The position numbers and the translations under genes are program-made. A stretch of DNA of 64,000 nt from Chitinivibrionales bacterium (GTDB lineage Bacteria > Fibrobacterota > Chitinivibrionia > Chitinivibrionales > WJKA01): assembly GCA_014728295.1 (NCBI GenBank), contig WJLW01000024.1:1-64000 (forward strand), read 5' to 3'. Shown piece after piece: positions 9,200 through 17,927 of this stretch (the stretch's first letter is position 1; every line of letters starts with the position of its first letter). Below the pieces are notes generated by a model. It saw nothing but the letters and a program-made list of their open reading frames with translations. It had not been told where the DNA came from and ran no database searches.

Positions 9200-10470
9200 A
9201 CGAAATCCAGAAAAAAATCAGACAAAAACTTGATGAATTGCCGATCGTTGATGTGCATACGCATCTGGGCGGCGAAGGTCTGCGTCAGGCCCGCAATCTG
9301 GCGGATATTGTCTCTTATCACTGGCTGCATCTCGAACTGCAACGCGCCGGCTCTCCCGCCGAAGTCGGGGAAGGGCGATACCCTTCCGATCCGGACCGAT
9401 ACATGGAGCAGGCAGCCCCGTATTTTGAGAAGATTCGTAATACCTCAAACCATTATGTTTTCAGCGGATTGATCAGGGATCTTTACGGATTCAAAGATTC
9501 CTACGTCACGCCCGATAATTGGCGGGAGCTTGACATAAAAGTGAGGGAACACGCCGGCGATGCAAACAGAATTTCCGCCGTACTTGACAAAGCCAACATT
9601 AGAAAGATGACTGTCCCCTTTAAAGACGGCATGCCGGATAATTCGGATCGCTACATACCCTACGAATACGGCGAGTACCTGTTCGCTGCCGTAACCCACC
9701 GCCAGATGTCAAAATTGACCGGCAGCACTGACGAGAATGATTTCCCGCGCTCGGCGGCGGCCCTTCGCAAATCTGTTGACCAGCGTATGGCCTGGCTGCA
9801 CAGCGAAAAGCAGGTGAAGGTTTTGCATATCTGGATCCGCGACTCCTGGTCGTATCGGCGATGCCATGAGCGCGATGCCGACTATTTGCTCGACCGTGTC
9901 CTGCGCAACCGTAATCTGACCACAGAGCAGGAGGATCTGGCAATCAGCTTCTGTGCCGACGCGCTCGCGCAGGCTGCGGCACACTACGGCATGACGCTGC
10001 AGCTTTTTCATGGAATGGAAATTTATCGGGAGGATGCACCTGTGAGCGTTGCCGGCTTCTGGAACGAGCGGTTCATGCGCAGCATGTCGGTTTTTGCCGC
10101 TGAGCATCCCGAGGTTACCATGGATATCTTCCTGGCGACGCGTATTCCCAGCCATGAAGCGGCATCGATTGCCCGTTCGGCAGCCAATATTTCGCTGAGT
10201 GGCGGGTGGTGGCATGCGTTTACACCTTCAACTTTGGTCACGTTCTTCAAGGACCGCCTGGAGCTTCTGCCTCATACGGGCTGGAATGCATTCTTCTCCG
10301 ACGGCTATATTGTCGAATGGGTCTATGGCAAATTGTTGATGACGAAGCACTGTCTGTCCAGAGCCCTTGCCGATTACGTCGATGATCAGTTCATCAGCTT
10401 TGATGATGCGGTCGACATAGCCCGGCGGCTTCTGCACGATAATGCATATTCCTTGTATAAGCTCTCCTGA
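9196..10470 (+). CDS. glucuronate isomerase (UxaC)-like protein
   Basis: A 424-residue member of the amidohydrolase-fold uronate isomerase family, divergent from classical UxaC. The start at 9196 overlaps the preceding stop as ATGA. The N-terminus has LPIVDVHTHLGG, where His21 and His23 are the paired metal ligands (UxaC: DxHxH), then IVSYHWLHLELQRAG, equivalent to the UxaC segment around HYKWRAMR. Near the C-terminus NISLSGGWWHAFTP and LPHTGWNAFFSDGYIVEW replace the UxaC GWWF...MLTDSRSFLSY region. Overall similarity is that of a distant subfamily, so the substrate may not be glucuronate or galacturonate; a lactonase or isomerase acting on another sugar acid is equally possible. No other uronate pathway gene is nearby. 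Confidence 0.75.
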   Translation: MNEIQKKIRQKLDELPIVDVHTHLGGEGLRQARNLADIVSYHWLHLELQRAGSPAEVGEGRYPSDPDRYMEQAAPYFEKIRNTSNHYVFSGLIRDLYGFKDSYVTPDNWRELDIKVREHAGDANRISAVLDKANIRKMTVPFKDGMPDNSDRYIPYEYGEYLFAAVTHRQMSKLTGSTDENDFPRSAAALRKSVDQRMAWLHSEKQVKVLHIWIRDSWSYRRCHERDADYLLDRVLRNRNLTTEQEDLAISFCADALAQAAAHYGMTLQLFHGMEIYREDAPVSVAGFWNERFMRSMSVFAAEHPEVTMDIFLATRIPSHEAASIARSAANISLSGGWWHAFTPSTLVTFFKDRLELLPHTGWNAFFSDGYIVEWVYGKLLMTKHCLSRALADYVDDQFISFDDAVDIARRLLHDNAYSLYKLS

Positions 10471-10935
10471 TTTGACAAAAGCGCGGTGCGACATGACTGA
10501 AATCTGCAAATAATTGCAAATTCGCAAGAAAGCACTTGACATACATTGGTGCGCAACATCATTTTTATAGGTTCCCTGGGTGTGAAACGAGATTCGTCCC
10601 TGCTACCCTCACAATTGTGTCATCTATATGATATAATCCCACTGCCAAAGCGTGCTTGCACTATCATAGCTTACTGCGGGAAAAAGGGATACGGATCAGT
10701 CCGGGAAAGCATACTCGCAGCAAGTATTTCCTGATTGCCTTGAAATTTTGAAGTTGACACAGTTTGTGAAACCATGATATCCTTTGATACTGTACACTAC
10801 CAACCGCGAGAGCATATTCATTCATTCTGACAATCAGCAATAAACAGACAATGCGCAGGGCGTTGTCGCTGCAACGTGCACATAACTTAATTCCGCAATC
10901 AACTTCAGGATCACATGTAGAACAAAGGTGAATAC
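10471..10935. other. 465-base intergenic region, rho leader
   Basis: No convincing gene is seen in this gap. It contains a repeated TGCAAAT motif (10504-10520) close to TTGACA at 10536, a second better-placed TTGACA at 10754, and from there about 150 bases of probable rho leader. A long untranslated leader is usual for rho genes, many of which are autogenously attenuated; here that is inference. Confidence 0.5.
10754..10783 (+). promoter_or_regulatory. candidate rho promoter
   Basis: TTGACA (10754-10759) is separated by 18 bases from TATCCT (10778-10783). The -35 is perfect and the -10 matches at 4 of 6 positions. Transcription would start about 145 bases before the rho ATG, leaving a leader long enough for autoregulation. 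Confidence 0.45.
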
Positions 10936-12186
10936 ATGAATGTCGTAGAACTCAAGAAGAAACCGGTGGTCGATCTGAATGAACTGGCCGTATCGATGAA
11001 AATCGACGACCATCGTATGATGGATAAGCAGGAGCTCATTTTTAAAATCGCTCAGGCTCAAGCAGCCCAAAACGGACAGATGTATGCCGAAGGGGTACTC
11101 GAGATCATGCCCGACGGGTTCGGTTTTTTGCGATCACCGTCCAACAGCTATCTCAGCGGCCCGGACGACATATACGTGTCGCCTTCGCAAATCAAGCGCT
11201 TTCATCTGCGTACCGGCGATACGGTTTCCGGTCAAGTGCGTCCGCCCAAGGAATCGGAACGATACTTTGCTTTGTTGCGGGTCGAAATGGTTAACTACGA
11301 AGATCCGGAGGAGTGCAAGAAAAAAATTAATTTTGACAGTCTTACGCCTCAGTTTCCGGATGAAAGGTTTGACCTCGAGCACGATATTAAAGAGAATGCA
11401 ACCCGCATCATGAATTTGATGACGCCGATCGGCAAGGGCCAGCGCGGACTGATTGTTGCGCCGCCACGCGCCGGAAAAACGATTCTGCTCAAAAACATCG
11501 CCAACGGCATCATTAAGAATCACCCCGAAGTGTTTGTTATCGTACTGTTGATCGACGAACGCCCCGAAGAGGTTACCGATATGGCCAGATCGGTTGATAA
11601 GGCAGAAATCATCAGTTCTACCTTCGATGAGCCGGCTGAACGGCATGTGGTCGTTGCCGAAATGGTGATCGAGCGCGCCCGGCGCCTGGTGGAGCATCAG
11701 CGTGATGTGGTAATTCTGCTTGACAGTATTACCAGGCTTGCGCGTGCGCATAATACGGTTGCTCCTCATTCGGGCAGAATATTGTCCGGTGGTGTAGACT
11801 CGCAGGCACTTTACAAACCGAAACGTTTCTTCGGCGCGGCGCGCAATATCGACCGGGGCGGCAGTCTGACGATTATTGCTACAGCTTTGATTGATACCGG
11901 AAGCCGTATGGATGAGGTGATATTTGAAGAGTTCAAAGGAACCGGCAATATGGAGCTGGTGCTGGATCGCAAGATTGCAGAACGCAGAATTTTTCCGGCC
12001 ATCGATTTGATGAAATCCGGTACACGCAAAGAAGAGCTGCTCCTGAGCGCTGATGAACTCAACCGTATGTGGGTCCTGCGCAAGTTCCTGGCAACCATGA
12101 CGCCAATTGAGATGATGGAGTTTGTGAACGATAAGGTTTCCAGCACTCGCACCAATCGTGAATTCCTGGAATCAATGAGAAGTTGA
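10936..12186 (+). CDS. rho: transcription termination factor Rho
   Basis: Hexameric RNA-dependent ATPase that terminates transcription, 416 residues. Order of domains: short N-terminal helical bundle (1-45), OSB-fold RNA-binding domain with [14 protein letters not shown] and [10 protein letters not shown] (about 53-125), then the RecA-like motor with Walker [12 protein letters not shown] near residue 176 and Walker [15 protein letters not shown] near 259. The secondary RNA-binding loops near the end of the motor are also present. Length is the standard for Rho without an N-terminal insertion. The gene has its own promoter region and is followed 26 bases later by proC. Confidence 0.97.
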   Translation: MNVVELKKKPVVDLNELAVSMKIDDHRMMDKQELIFKIAQAQAAQNGQMYAEGVLEIMPDGFGFLRSPSNSYLSGPDDIYVSPSQIKRFHLRTGDTVSGQVRPPKESERYFALLRVEMVNYEDPEECKKKINFDSLTPQFPDERFDLEHDIKENATRIMNLMTPIGKGQRGLIVAPPRAGKTILLKNIANGIIKNHPEVFVIVLLIDERPEEVTDMARSVDKAEIISSTFDEPAERHVVVAEMVIERARRLVEHQRDVVILLDSITRLARAHNTVAPHSGRILSGGVDSQALYKPKRFFGAARNIDRGGSLTIIATALIDTGSRMDEVIFEEFKGTGNMELVLDRKIAERRIFPAIDLMKSGTRKEELLLSADELNRMWVLRKFLATMTPIEMMEFVNDKVSSTRTNREFLESMRS

Positions 12187-12212
12187 GCTGCATTGCTGAT
12201 TGAGGTTCGCAC

Positions 12213-12998
12213 ATGAATATTGCAATCCTGGGCGCCGGCAACATTGGGAAGGCGATTATCACCGGTTTAGTAACCCGCAGTACCGCACGTCATTCGGTGC
12301 ACGCATGGGATAAGCTCGAATCCGCACGTGCCGGATTGCCCGATTCGGTGGTGAAATCACCGCCGGAAACGTGGCATGATGTAGAGGTCATACTAATTGC
12401 GGTCAAGCCCCAGGATATGAACACAGCCCTGCAGGTATTTGCCCAGAAAAAATGGTCGGCATTATGGGTCTCGGTAGCGGCCGGTGTCTGTCTTGCGTCG
12501 ATGGAGCGGCTTCTTCCCGCCGGATCGAAAATATGCCGGGTTATGCCCAATACGCCGGCGCTTATTGGTCAGGGCGCGTCTGCATTTGCTCTCAATGATG
12601 CCTGCGATTCCAATGACGCAGAACGCATTTCAACAATTCTCCAAACCTGCGGCATGGCCGTTGAGGTACCCGAGCATCTTATAGATGCCGTAACCGGGCT
12701 TTCCGGAAGTGGGCCAGCGTATGTCTATCTGTTTATCGAGGCCCTCATCGAAGCCGGAATCGCCGTTGGTTTGCCTGCTGCAACGGCTAAGCAGTTGGCG
12801 GTGCAAACCGTACAAGGTGCGGCAGGAATGGTTTCCCGGTCATCCCAAAGCGCGGCTGATCTCAAGGCGAGTGTTATGTCGCCGGGTGGAACCACCGTTG
12901 CCGGACTAAAAGAGCTGGAAGCACACAAATTCAAGTTTGCCGTGATAGAAGCGGTAGCCGCGGCCGCCGGACGCTCCAAAGAGCTGGGCGTCAATTAA
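12213..12998 (+). CDS. proC: pyrroline-5-carboxylate reductase
   Basis: NADPH-dependent last step of proline synthesis, 261 residues. The N-terminal Rossmann motif is AILGAGNIGKAI, the central family block is VMPNTPALIGQGASA, and the C-terminal dimerisation/active-site signature is LSGSGPAYVYLFIEAL followed by SVMSPGGTTVAGLKELE, the segment that holds substrate. Length is normal. It lies 26 bases after rho and is probably cotranscribed with it. Confidence 0.96.
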   Translation: MNIAILGAGNIGKAIITGLVTRSTARHSVHAWDKLESARAGLPDSVVKSPPETWHDVEVILIAVKPQDMNTALQVFAQKKWSALWVSVAAGVCLASMERLLPAGSKICRVMPNTPALIGQGASAFALNDACDSNDAERISTILQTCGMAVEVPEHLIDAVTGLSGSGPAYVYLFIEALIEAGIAVGLPAATAKQLAVQTVQGAAGMVSRSSQSAADLKASVMSPGGTTVAGLKELEAHKFKFAVIEAVAAAAGRSKELGVN

Positions 12999-13075
12999 GC
13001 AGTGTTGGCGGCAGCATTAAGATATTTGATTATACCCGGTGCCTTTCACAGGTAGCCCTCAGACAAGGAGATTTC

Positions 13076-13891
13076 ATGCTTATTCGTTTGCTGGCCGGTG
13101 CAATGCTGTTTTGCGTAGTTGCGTGGGTCAATGGCGCCGACACTTCATCAATTCTCAAGGCGGGAACCAGGGCGCCGACCTTTTCGCTTCCCGGCTTAGA
13201 CGGCAAACGCATCGCATTGAGCGTCTATTGCGGAGACAAATTATCCAAACCGCATATCAATGATGTCAAGCATATCGTCGTTCTCAGCTTCTGGGCCACC
13301 TATTGCAAACCCTGCCGGAAAGAAATTCCCGAACTGATGAAGCTGGCCGGCAAATTAAGCGGTAAGCCGGTAAAAATTTTCTGCATATCGATTGATAAGG
13401 AAGGGGGCAGCAAGGTCGGTCCTTTTGTTGCCGAAAAAAAATACAGCCTGCCAATTCTGCTCGATCCATACAGCAAAACAGCCGAGAGGTATGGGGTCAC
13501 TTCTCTTCCCTCGCTTTTTGTCATCGACAAGCAAGGCGTAGTTAAATATTCCTCAGTTGGCTATGACGGGAAGCAACCTCTGGATACAAAGCTCGAAGCC
13601 ATTATTCGGGATGTGGAAGCAGGCAAAGCCCTCAGCACGGCCTCCTCGGAAGAAGGTGAAAGGGAAGCGGTGGAAGCTCCCGGTGTTGATGAGTCGGCGC
13701 CTTCCAGGATTACTCCGCGTCAAAGGTGGAAAGCCGTTGCACGGGTTGAGTATGGCGATGATCCGCAGGAAGTGGCGGATGAGCTTGATGTTCCTGTTGA
13801 AGCACTGAAAACATGGTATTCGCAACTCAAAGATGCAGCTTTGAACCTATGGCAAGAGGTGGTGCCGGTTCCTGGCGAATTGGAAGAATAG
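13076..13891 (+). CDS. secreted TlpA/ResA-like thioredoxin with C-terminal extension
   Basis: A 271-residue envelope thioredoxin. A hydrophobic N-terminal segment (about 2-20) ends in VNGADT and should be a cleaved signal. The redox motif is WATYCKPC (Cys77/Cys80), preceded by the AhpC/TSA-type APTFSLPGLDG; a typical cis-proline loop SLPSLFVIDKQG follows. Proteins of this group reduce apocytochrome or other exported disulfides. The unusual part is a tail from about residue 185: an acidic linker and then PRQRWKAVARVEYG, DDPQEVADELDVPVEALKTW, which reads like a helix-turn-helix of transposase/HTH_28 type. The ribosome site AAGGAG is 6 bases before the ATG. No cytochrome genes are nearby. Confidence 0.85.
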   Translation: MLIRLLAGAMLFCVVAWVNGADTSSILKAGTRAPTFSLPGLDGKRIALSVYCGDKLSKPHINDVKHIVVLSFWATYCKPCRKEIPELMKLAGKLSGKPVKIFCISIDKEGGSKVGPFVAEKKYSLPILLDPYSKTAERYGVTSLPSLFVIDKQGVVKYSSVGYDGKQPLDTKLEAIIRDVEAGKALSTASSEEGEREAVEAPGVDESAPSRITPRQRWKAVARVEYGDDPQEVADELDVPVEALKTWYSQLKDAALNLWQEVVPVPGELEE

Positions 13892-13897
13892 TTATCG

Positions 13898-14248
13898 TTA
13901 CGGCTGCAGGGGCATGGCCGTCGGAGCAGGCTGCTGATTGTTCTCTTCTTTTTGTTTCAGATAAGCAATATTAACCCGATCGCGCAAATCATTTGATGCT
14001 TCAAAGATCGGTTTGAAACCCGCACCAACCTGGATTTGTTCTCCAGTTCGGGGGTTGCGTGCCTGTCGCGCGTTTTTTCGCTTTATTTTGAATCTACCAA
14101 AACCCCTGATTTCTATATTTTTGCCGGTTTGCAAGGCACTCGAGACGGCCTCCAAAAAGCTTTCGACGACGATCTTGGTATCCACCTGCGTCAAGCCGGT
14201 TTTCTCCGAAATTTTCTCGACAAGATCCCGCTTGGTTACATTTCGCAT
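13898..14248 (-). CDS. HU/IHF-family DNA-binding protein
   Basis: Nucleoid-associated protein of 116 residues. The helical dimerisation half is TKRDLVEKISEKTGLTQVD, and the DNA-bending arm contains IEIRGFGRFKIKRKNARQAR followed by NPRTGE, the classic HU/IHF signature with the intercalating proline. Charge pattern is closer to IHF-like HupB/HimA proteins of non-proteobacteria than to E. coli HU. After the core (about residue 92) there is a short Gln/Pro-rich tail ending in PLQP that ordinary HU lacks. It converges on the thioredoxin gene with only 6 bases between stops. Confidence 0.93.
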   Translation of the reverse strand: MRNVTKRDLVEKISEKTGLTQVDTKIVVESFLEAVSSALQTGKNIEIRGFGRFKIKRKNARQARNPRTGEQIQVGAGFKPIFEASNDLRDRVNIAYLKQKEENNQQPAPTAMPLQP

Positions 14249-14460
14249 AGCTCACTACTCCGCTTCGTTAAACGCTGCGTACCTGCGTTGTAAATGATTG
14301 ATTTTATAACTGAATATCTCCATGAACGTAGTAGCCTGTTACTTTGTTTTAGAATACATTCATTTTTTCAGGAAATCAAGACTTTTCTTAACGGGAGCAA
14401 AAAAAAGCACGCTATTCATAACTCCTGCAAGTTGCTGAGGCACATATCGTTAGGAAGCGT

Positions 14461-15699
14461 CTAACTCCTATTTGACAAGAGCTTGATCTTCTGGCGCGCA
14501 ATTGGATTGAGGTTATCTATCTCCATAATGTCGTGATAGAGGGCAAGGGCGCGATCGGGCTGCGATGTCTTTTCGTATGCGACAGCAAGCAGCAGAAGGA
14601 TGCGTGTATTTTGTAGTGAGTTCCGGCGGGCGCGTTCGAGAAATTTAATCGCCTCCTTTGCCTGATTATTGCCCAGACAGATCAGGCCTATTTTAAAGTT
14701 TGCCTGAGGATGTTGCGGCTGCAAGGCTATGACCTGACGAAAGTTATGCAAAGCCCCGGCCGAATCATGATAGAAGGTGAATTCCAGTTCTCCCAGATTA
14801 AACCTTGCATTGAAATCATCAGGATTGAGGGTCAACGCTGTCTGAAGAGATTTCTTTGCCAGTTCGGGTTGGAGCAGATAGTAATATGTCATGCCGAGGC
14901 GGGAATGAGCTTTAGCATGGAGCGGATTCGATTCGAGCAGTTTGAACAATGAATCGCGGGCTGCCTTATAATTCTCGATGTTCATTAGATAGCGCGCCTG
15001 CTGATAGCGCGCTTCGGAGAAATACGGGTCGGCTTGAATCGCTTTTTCGAAATAGGTTTCAGCCTCGGGGGAGGGCAGATGGCGGGTGGCCTCGATTTGA
15101 GCCAGATAGGTGTATGCTTCGGGGGCATCGGGTGCTTGCGCAATGCACTTTTTCAGCTCGCTGGTGCTTCCTGCTTCATCGCCTAAATAATATTTCGTCA
15201 GGGCATAGCGGGCATGAATCGCCGGATCGTATGAATCTTTTCGCTGCAACTCCATCAATTCAGAAAAGAGGCTATATGCTTTTCGATACTTCCCGGCGCG
15301 CAAATATGCCGATGCCAGGTCGATCGCAACCTGATCGTCGGAAGCCTTGGAGAAATATATGCGCAATAGATGCTCGATTGCCTTGCGATAATTGCCCGTG
15401 TTGTAATAATGACGCGCTTGAAATTGGTGGGCCTGAACATCGATGGGCAGAATGTCGCCTCTTCGTTGTTCATAATGTGCGGCCAGATCATCTGGCGCCA
15501 GAGTCAATGCGTACGCTTGCTGTTCCCCGGTGCTCACGAATATGCGTATGCCGATAACGCTCATTATCAGCAAGCCGCTTACTGAGCAGCATCCGATCAG
15601 CACCAAGCGTATTATGTGCTTTTCGGTGTCACTGAAAGGTAATTTATCCAGGAGCTTTTTCAACATAGGCATACCTATCTTATTATTGTATGTCGGCAT
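14461..15699 (-). CDS. membrane-anchored TPR protein
   Basis: A 412-residue protein with one transmembrane segment (about residues 30-50, LVLIGCCSVSGLLIMSVIG) and an extracytoplasmic array of tetratricopeptide repeats from about residue 90 to the end. Repeats are recognisable as ARHYYNTGNYRKAIEHL, ARYLMNIENYKAARDSL, LGMTYYYLLQPELAKKSL and VAYEKTSQPDRALALYHD. TPR arrays of this kind scaffold protein complexes; no enzymatic motif is seen. Starts at residues 10 or 12 (MPMLKKLL) are possible. It is divergent from groES, with the CIRCE-controlled promoter between them. Function unknown. Confidence 0.8.
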   Translation of the reverse strand: MPTYNNKIGMPMLKKLLDKLPFSDTEKHIIRLVLIGCCSVSGLLIMSVIGIRIFVSTGEQQAYALTLAPDDLAAHYEQRRGDILPIDVQAHQFQARHYYNTGNYRKAIEHLLRIYFSKASDDQVAIDLASAYLRAGKYRKAYSLFSELMELQRKDSYDPAIHARYALTKYYLGDEAGSTSELKKCIAQAPDAPEAYTYLAQIEATRHLPSPEAETYFEKAIQADPYFSEARYQQARYLMNIENYKAARDSLFKLLESNPLHAKAHSRLGMTYYYLLQPELAKKSLQTALTLNPDDFNARFNLGELEFTFYHDSAGALHNFRQVIALQPQHPQANFKIGLICLGNNQAKEAIKFLERARRNSLQNTRILLLLAVAYEKTSQPDRALALYHDIMEIDNLNPIARQKIKLLSNRS

Positions 15700-15746
15700 C
15701 TGCCAGAAAAATCTTGATTCGTGCCGTCTTTTTTGGCATTTTACCC

Positions 15747-15775
15747 TTGACCAAATTTTTTAGTTAACGTATATT
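15747..15775 (+). promoter_or_regulatory. groESL sigma70-type promoter
   Basis: TTGACC (15747-15752), a 17-base spacer and TATATT (15770-15775) form a near-consensus housekeeping promoter. The CIRCE operator starts two bases after the -10, where HrcA binding would block RNA polymerase. Confidence 0.85.
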
Positions 15776-15776
15776 A

Positions 15777-15803
15777 CTGGCACTCATTTAAGATGAGTGC
15801 TAA
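15777..15803 (+). promoter_or_regulatory. CIRCE operator (HrcA binding site)
   Basis: CTGGCACTC-N9-GAGTGCTAA matches the CIRCE consensus TTAGCACTC-N9-GAGTGCTAA in all but two bases at the left edge. HrcA, encoded at 17928, is the known repressor for this site. It overlaps the expected transcription start of groESL. No second CIRCE is seen before grpE or dnaK. Confidence 0.95.
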
Positions 15804-15851
15804 TAACAACAAAACACCTTAACCCAATTCCATTACGAATGGAGGAGTTAT

Positions 15852-16136
15852 ATGAACGTTAAGCCTTTGGCAGACCGGGTGATTGTACGGCCTCTGGAAG
15901 CGGAAGAAAAAACCGCCGGTGGCATTATCATTCCCGACAATGCAAAAGAGAAACCTCAAAAGGGCGAAGTCGTTGCTGCAGGACCGGGTAAAATTTCAGA
16001 TTCGGGATCAAAAATTGAAATGAGCCTGAAAAAAGGCGACAAGGTTTTGTACGGGAAATATTCCGGCACCGATGTCGGCATTGACGGTACAGATTATTTG
16101 ATCATGCGCGAAAGCGATGTTCTTGCTGTTATTTAA
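15852..16136 (+). CDS. groES: co-chaperonin GroES
   Basis: The 94-residue lid of the GroEL folding chamber. It has the usual start [20 protein letters not shown], the mobile loop [18 protein letters not shown] and the C-terminal [21 protein letters not shown]-like ribosome site (ATGGAGGAG) precedes the ATG. It is the first gene of the CIRCE-controlled groESL operon, 61 bases ahead of groEL. Confidence 0.98.
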   Translation: MNVKPLADRVIVRPLEAEEKTAGGIIIPDNAKEKPQKGEVVAAGPGKISDSGSKIEMSLKKGDKVLYGKYSGTDVGIDGTDYLIMRESDVLAVI

Positions 16137-16197
16137 TACGGTGAGAAGAGTACTACTACCAGAAAATTAACCAACTTAAATAGAGGAGTCAATAATC

Positions 16198-17853
16198 ATG
16201 GCTGGAAAACAACTTGCTTTTGATATCAAGGCCAGGGATAAACTGCTCAAAGGCGTTGATACTTTGGCGAATGCGGTGAAAGTTACACTTGGCCCCCGGG
16301 GTCGCAATGTTATTCTTGACAAAAGCTTCGGTTCCCCGACCGTTACCAAAGACGGTGTTTCTGTGGCCAAAGAAATCGAGCTTGAAGACAAGTTCGAAAA
16401 CATGGGCGCTCAGATGGTCAAAGAAGTTGCGTCAAAAACATCGGATGTTGTTGGCGACGGAACCACAACGGCAACCTTGCTTGCCCAGACTATCGCCCAT
16501 CTTGGATTGAAAAATGTAACTTCCGGCTCGAATCCGATGTCGATCAAACGCGGCGTCGATAAAGCGGTCAAGGCCGTTGTCGAGCAGTTGGAAAAAGACG
16601 CCAAATCAATTTCGGGTAAGGATGAAATTGCCCGGGTCGGTGCTATCTCTGCAAATAACGATGACGAGATCGGTGATCTGATCGCCAATGCAATGGAAAA
16701 AGTCGGCAAAGACGGTGTTATCACGGTCGAAGAGGCTAAAGGAATCGAAACTGCACTCGAGGTTGTCGAAGGTATGCAGTTTGATCGCGGCTATCTTTCA
16801 CCGTACTTTGTAACCAATTCCGAAACCATGGAATGCGTTATGGATGACCCGATGATCCTCATCCACGACAAAAAGATCAGCGCCATGAAGGATCTGCTAC
16901 CGTTGCTTGAAAAAGTTGCCCAGATGGGTAAGGCATTTGTTATCATCGCCGAGGATATTGAAGGCGAAGCTCTGGCAACCCTGGTTGTTAACAAGCTGCG
17001 CGGCACGCTCAAGGTTGCAGCAGTCAAGGCCCCCGGCTTCGGTGATCGCCGTAAGGCCATGCTGGAAGACATTGCCGTACTTACCGGCGGCATTGTTATC
17101 TCAGAAGATGCGGGCTTTAAGCTGGAAAACACTACCGTTGACTCTCTGGGTACCTGCAAGCGCATCACCATCGACAAAGAAAACACGACCATTATCGAAG
17201 GCGCGGGTAAAGCCGACGATATCAAGGGTCGTGTTAATCAGATCAGAAAGCAGATCGAAGAGACCACTTCCGATTACGATCGTGAAAAACTCCAGGAACG
17301 TTTGGCCAAGCTGGCCGGCGGTGTTGCAGTCATCAATATCGGTGCGGCAACCGAAACCGAAATGAAAGAAAAGAAAGCACGGGTCGAAGATGCCCTGCAT
17401 GCAACCCGTGCCGCCGTAGAAGAAGGTATCGTAGCCGGCGGCGGTGTTGAGTTGATTCGCGCAGGTGCGGTTCTGGATAAGCTCAAATTGGAAGGCGATG
17501 AACAAATCGGTATTGCCATTCTCAAGAGAGCTGTTGAAGAGCCGTTGCGTACGATCGTGGCGAATGCCGGCCTCGAGGCTTCCGTTGTCTGCAACGAAGT
17601 TAAGAACGGTAAAGGCGGCTATGGTTTCAATGCGCAGACGCTTGTATATGAGGATCTTCTGGAAAAAGTTCCGGATCCCAAAAAAGTCACTCGTTCTGCT
17701 CTGGAAAACGCCGCAAGTATAGCCGGTCTGATTTTAACGACCGAATGTATTGTGGCTGAACTGCCAAAAGAAGAAAAAGGCGGCGGTGACATGCCTCCTG
17801 GCGGCGGTATGGGCGGCATGGGTGGTATGGGCGGCATGGGTGGTATGATGTAG
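16198..17853 (+). CDS. groEL: chaperonin GroEL
   Basis: Group I chaperonin, 551 residues. Visible landmarks: ATP-binding [10 protein letters not shown] and [11 protein letters not shown] in the equatorial domain, apical [16 protein letters not shown], and the second equatorial signature [15 protein letters not shown]. The C-terminus has the flexible GGM repeat tail (GGMGGMGGM...), present in functional housekeeping copies. It is preceded by groES and followed by a strong terminator at 17884. No other GroEL copy is in the window. Confidence 0.98.
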   Translation: MAGKQLAFDIKARDKLLKGVDTLANAVKVTLGPRGRNVILDKSFGSPTVTKDGVSVAKEIELEDKFENMGAQMVKEVASKTSDVVGDGTTTATLLAQTIAHLGLKNVTSGSNPMSIKRGVDKAVKAVVEQLEKDAKSISGKDEIARVGAISANNDDEIGDLIANAMEKVGKDGVITVEEAKGIETALEVVEGMQFDRGYLSPYFVTNSETMECVMDDPMILIHDKKISAMKDLLPLLEKVAQMGKAFVIIAEDIEGEALATLVVNKLRGTLKVAAVKAPGFGDRRKAMLEDIAVLTGGIVISEDAGFKLENTTVDSLGTCKRITIDKENTTIIEGAGKADDIKGRVNQIRKQIEETTSDYDREKLQERLAKLAGGVAVINIGAATETEMKEKKARVEDALHATRAAVEEGIVAGGGVELIRAGAVLDKLKLEGDEQIGIAILKRAVEEPLRTIVANAGLEASVVCNEVKNGKGGYGFNAQTLVYEDLLEKVPDPKKVTRSALENAASIAGLILTTECIVAELPKEEKGGGDMPPGGGMGGMGGMGGMGGMM

Positions 17854-17883
17854 CATTTCGCCCGTAATTGTGTGATTATATGC

Positions 17884-17919
17884 GCAAGGGGCTGGAGGAA
17901 ATTTCAGCCCCTTGCTTTT
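17884..17919 (+). terminator. rho-independent terminator between groEL and hrcA
   Basis: A perfect 11-bp stem GCAAGGGGCTG / CAGCCCCTTGC with a 10-base loop is followed by TTTTG. It lies 30 bases after the groEL stop and ends 8 bases before the hrcA start, so only read-through would reach hrcA from the groESL promoter. Confidence 0.9.
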
Positions 17920-17927
17920 GTCAAGCC

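Noticed and set aside
10504..10541. Repeated TGCAAAT motif followed by TTGACA
   Set aside because: No suitable -10 at the right distance; operator status unsupported.
10546..10734. 62-codon frame before rho
   Set aside because: Composition not protein-like, no ribosome site, overlaps the probable leader/promoter region.
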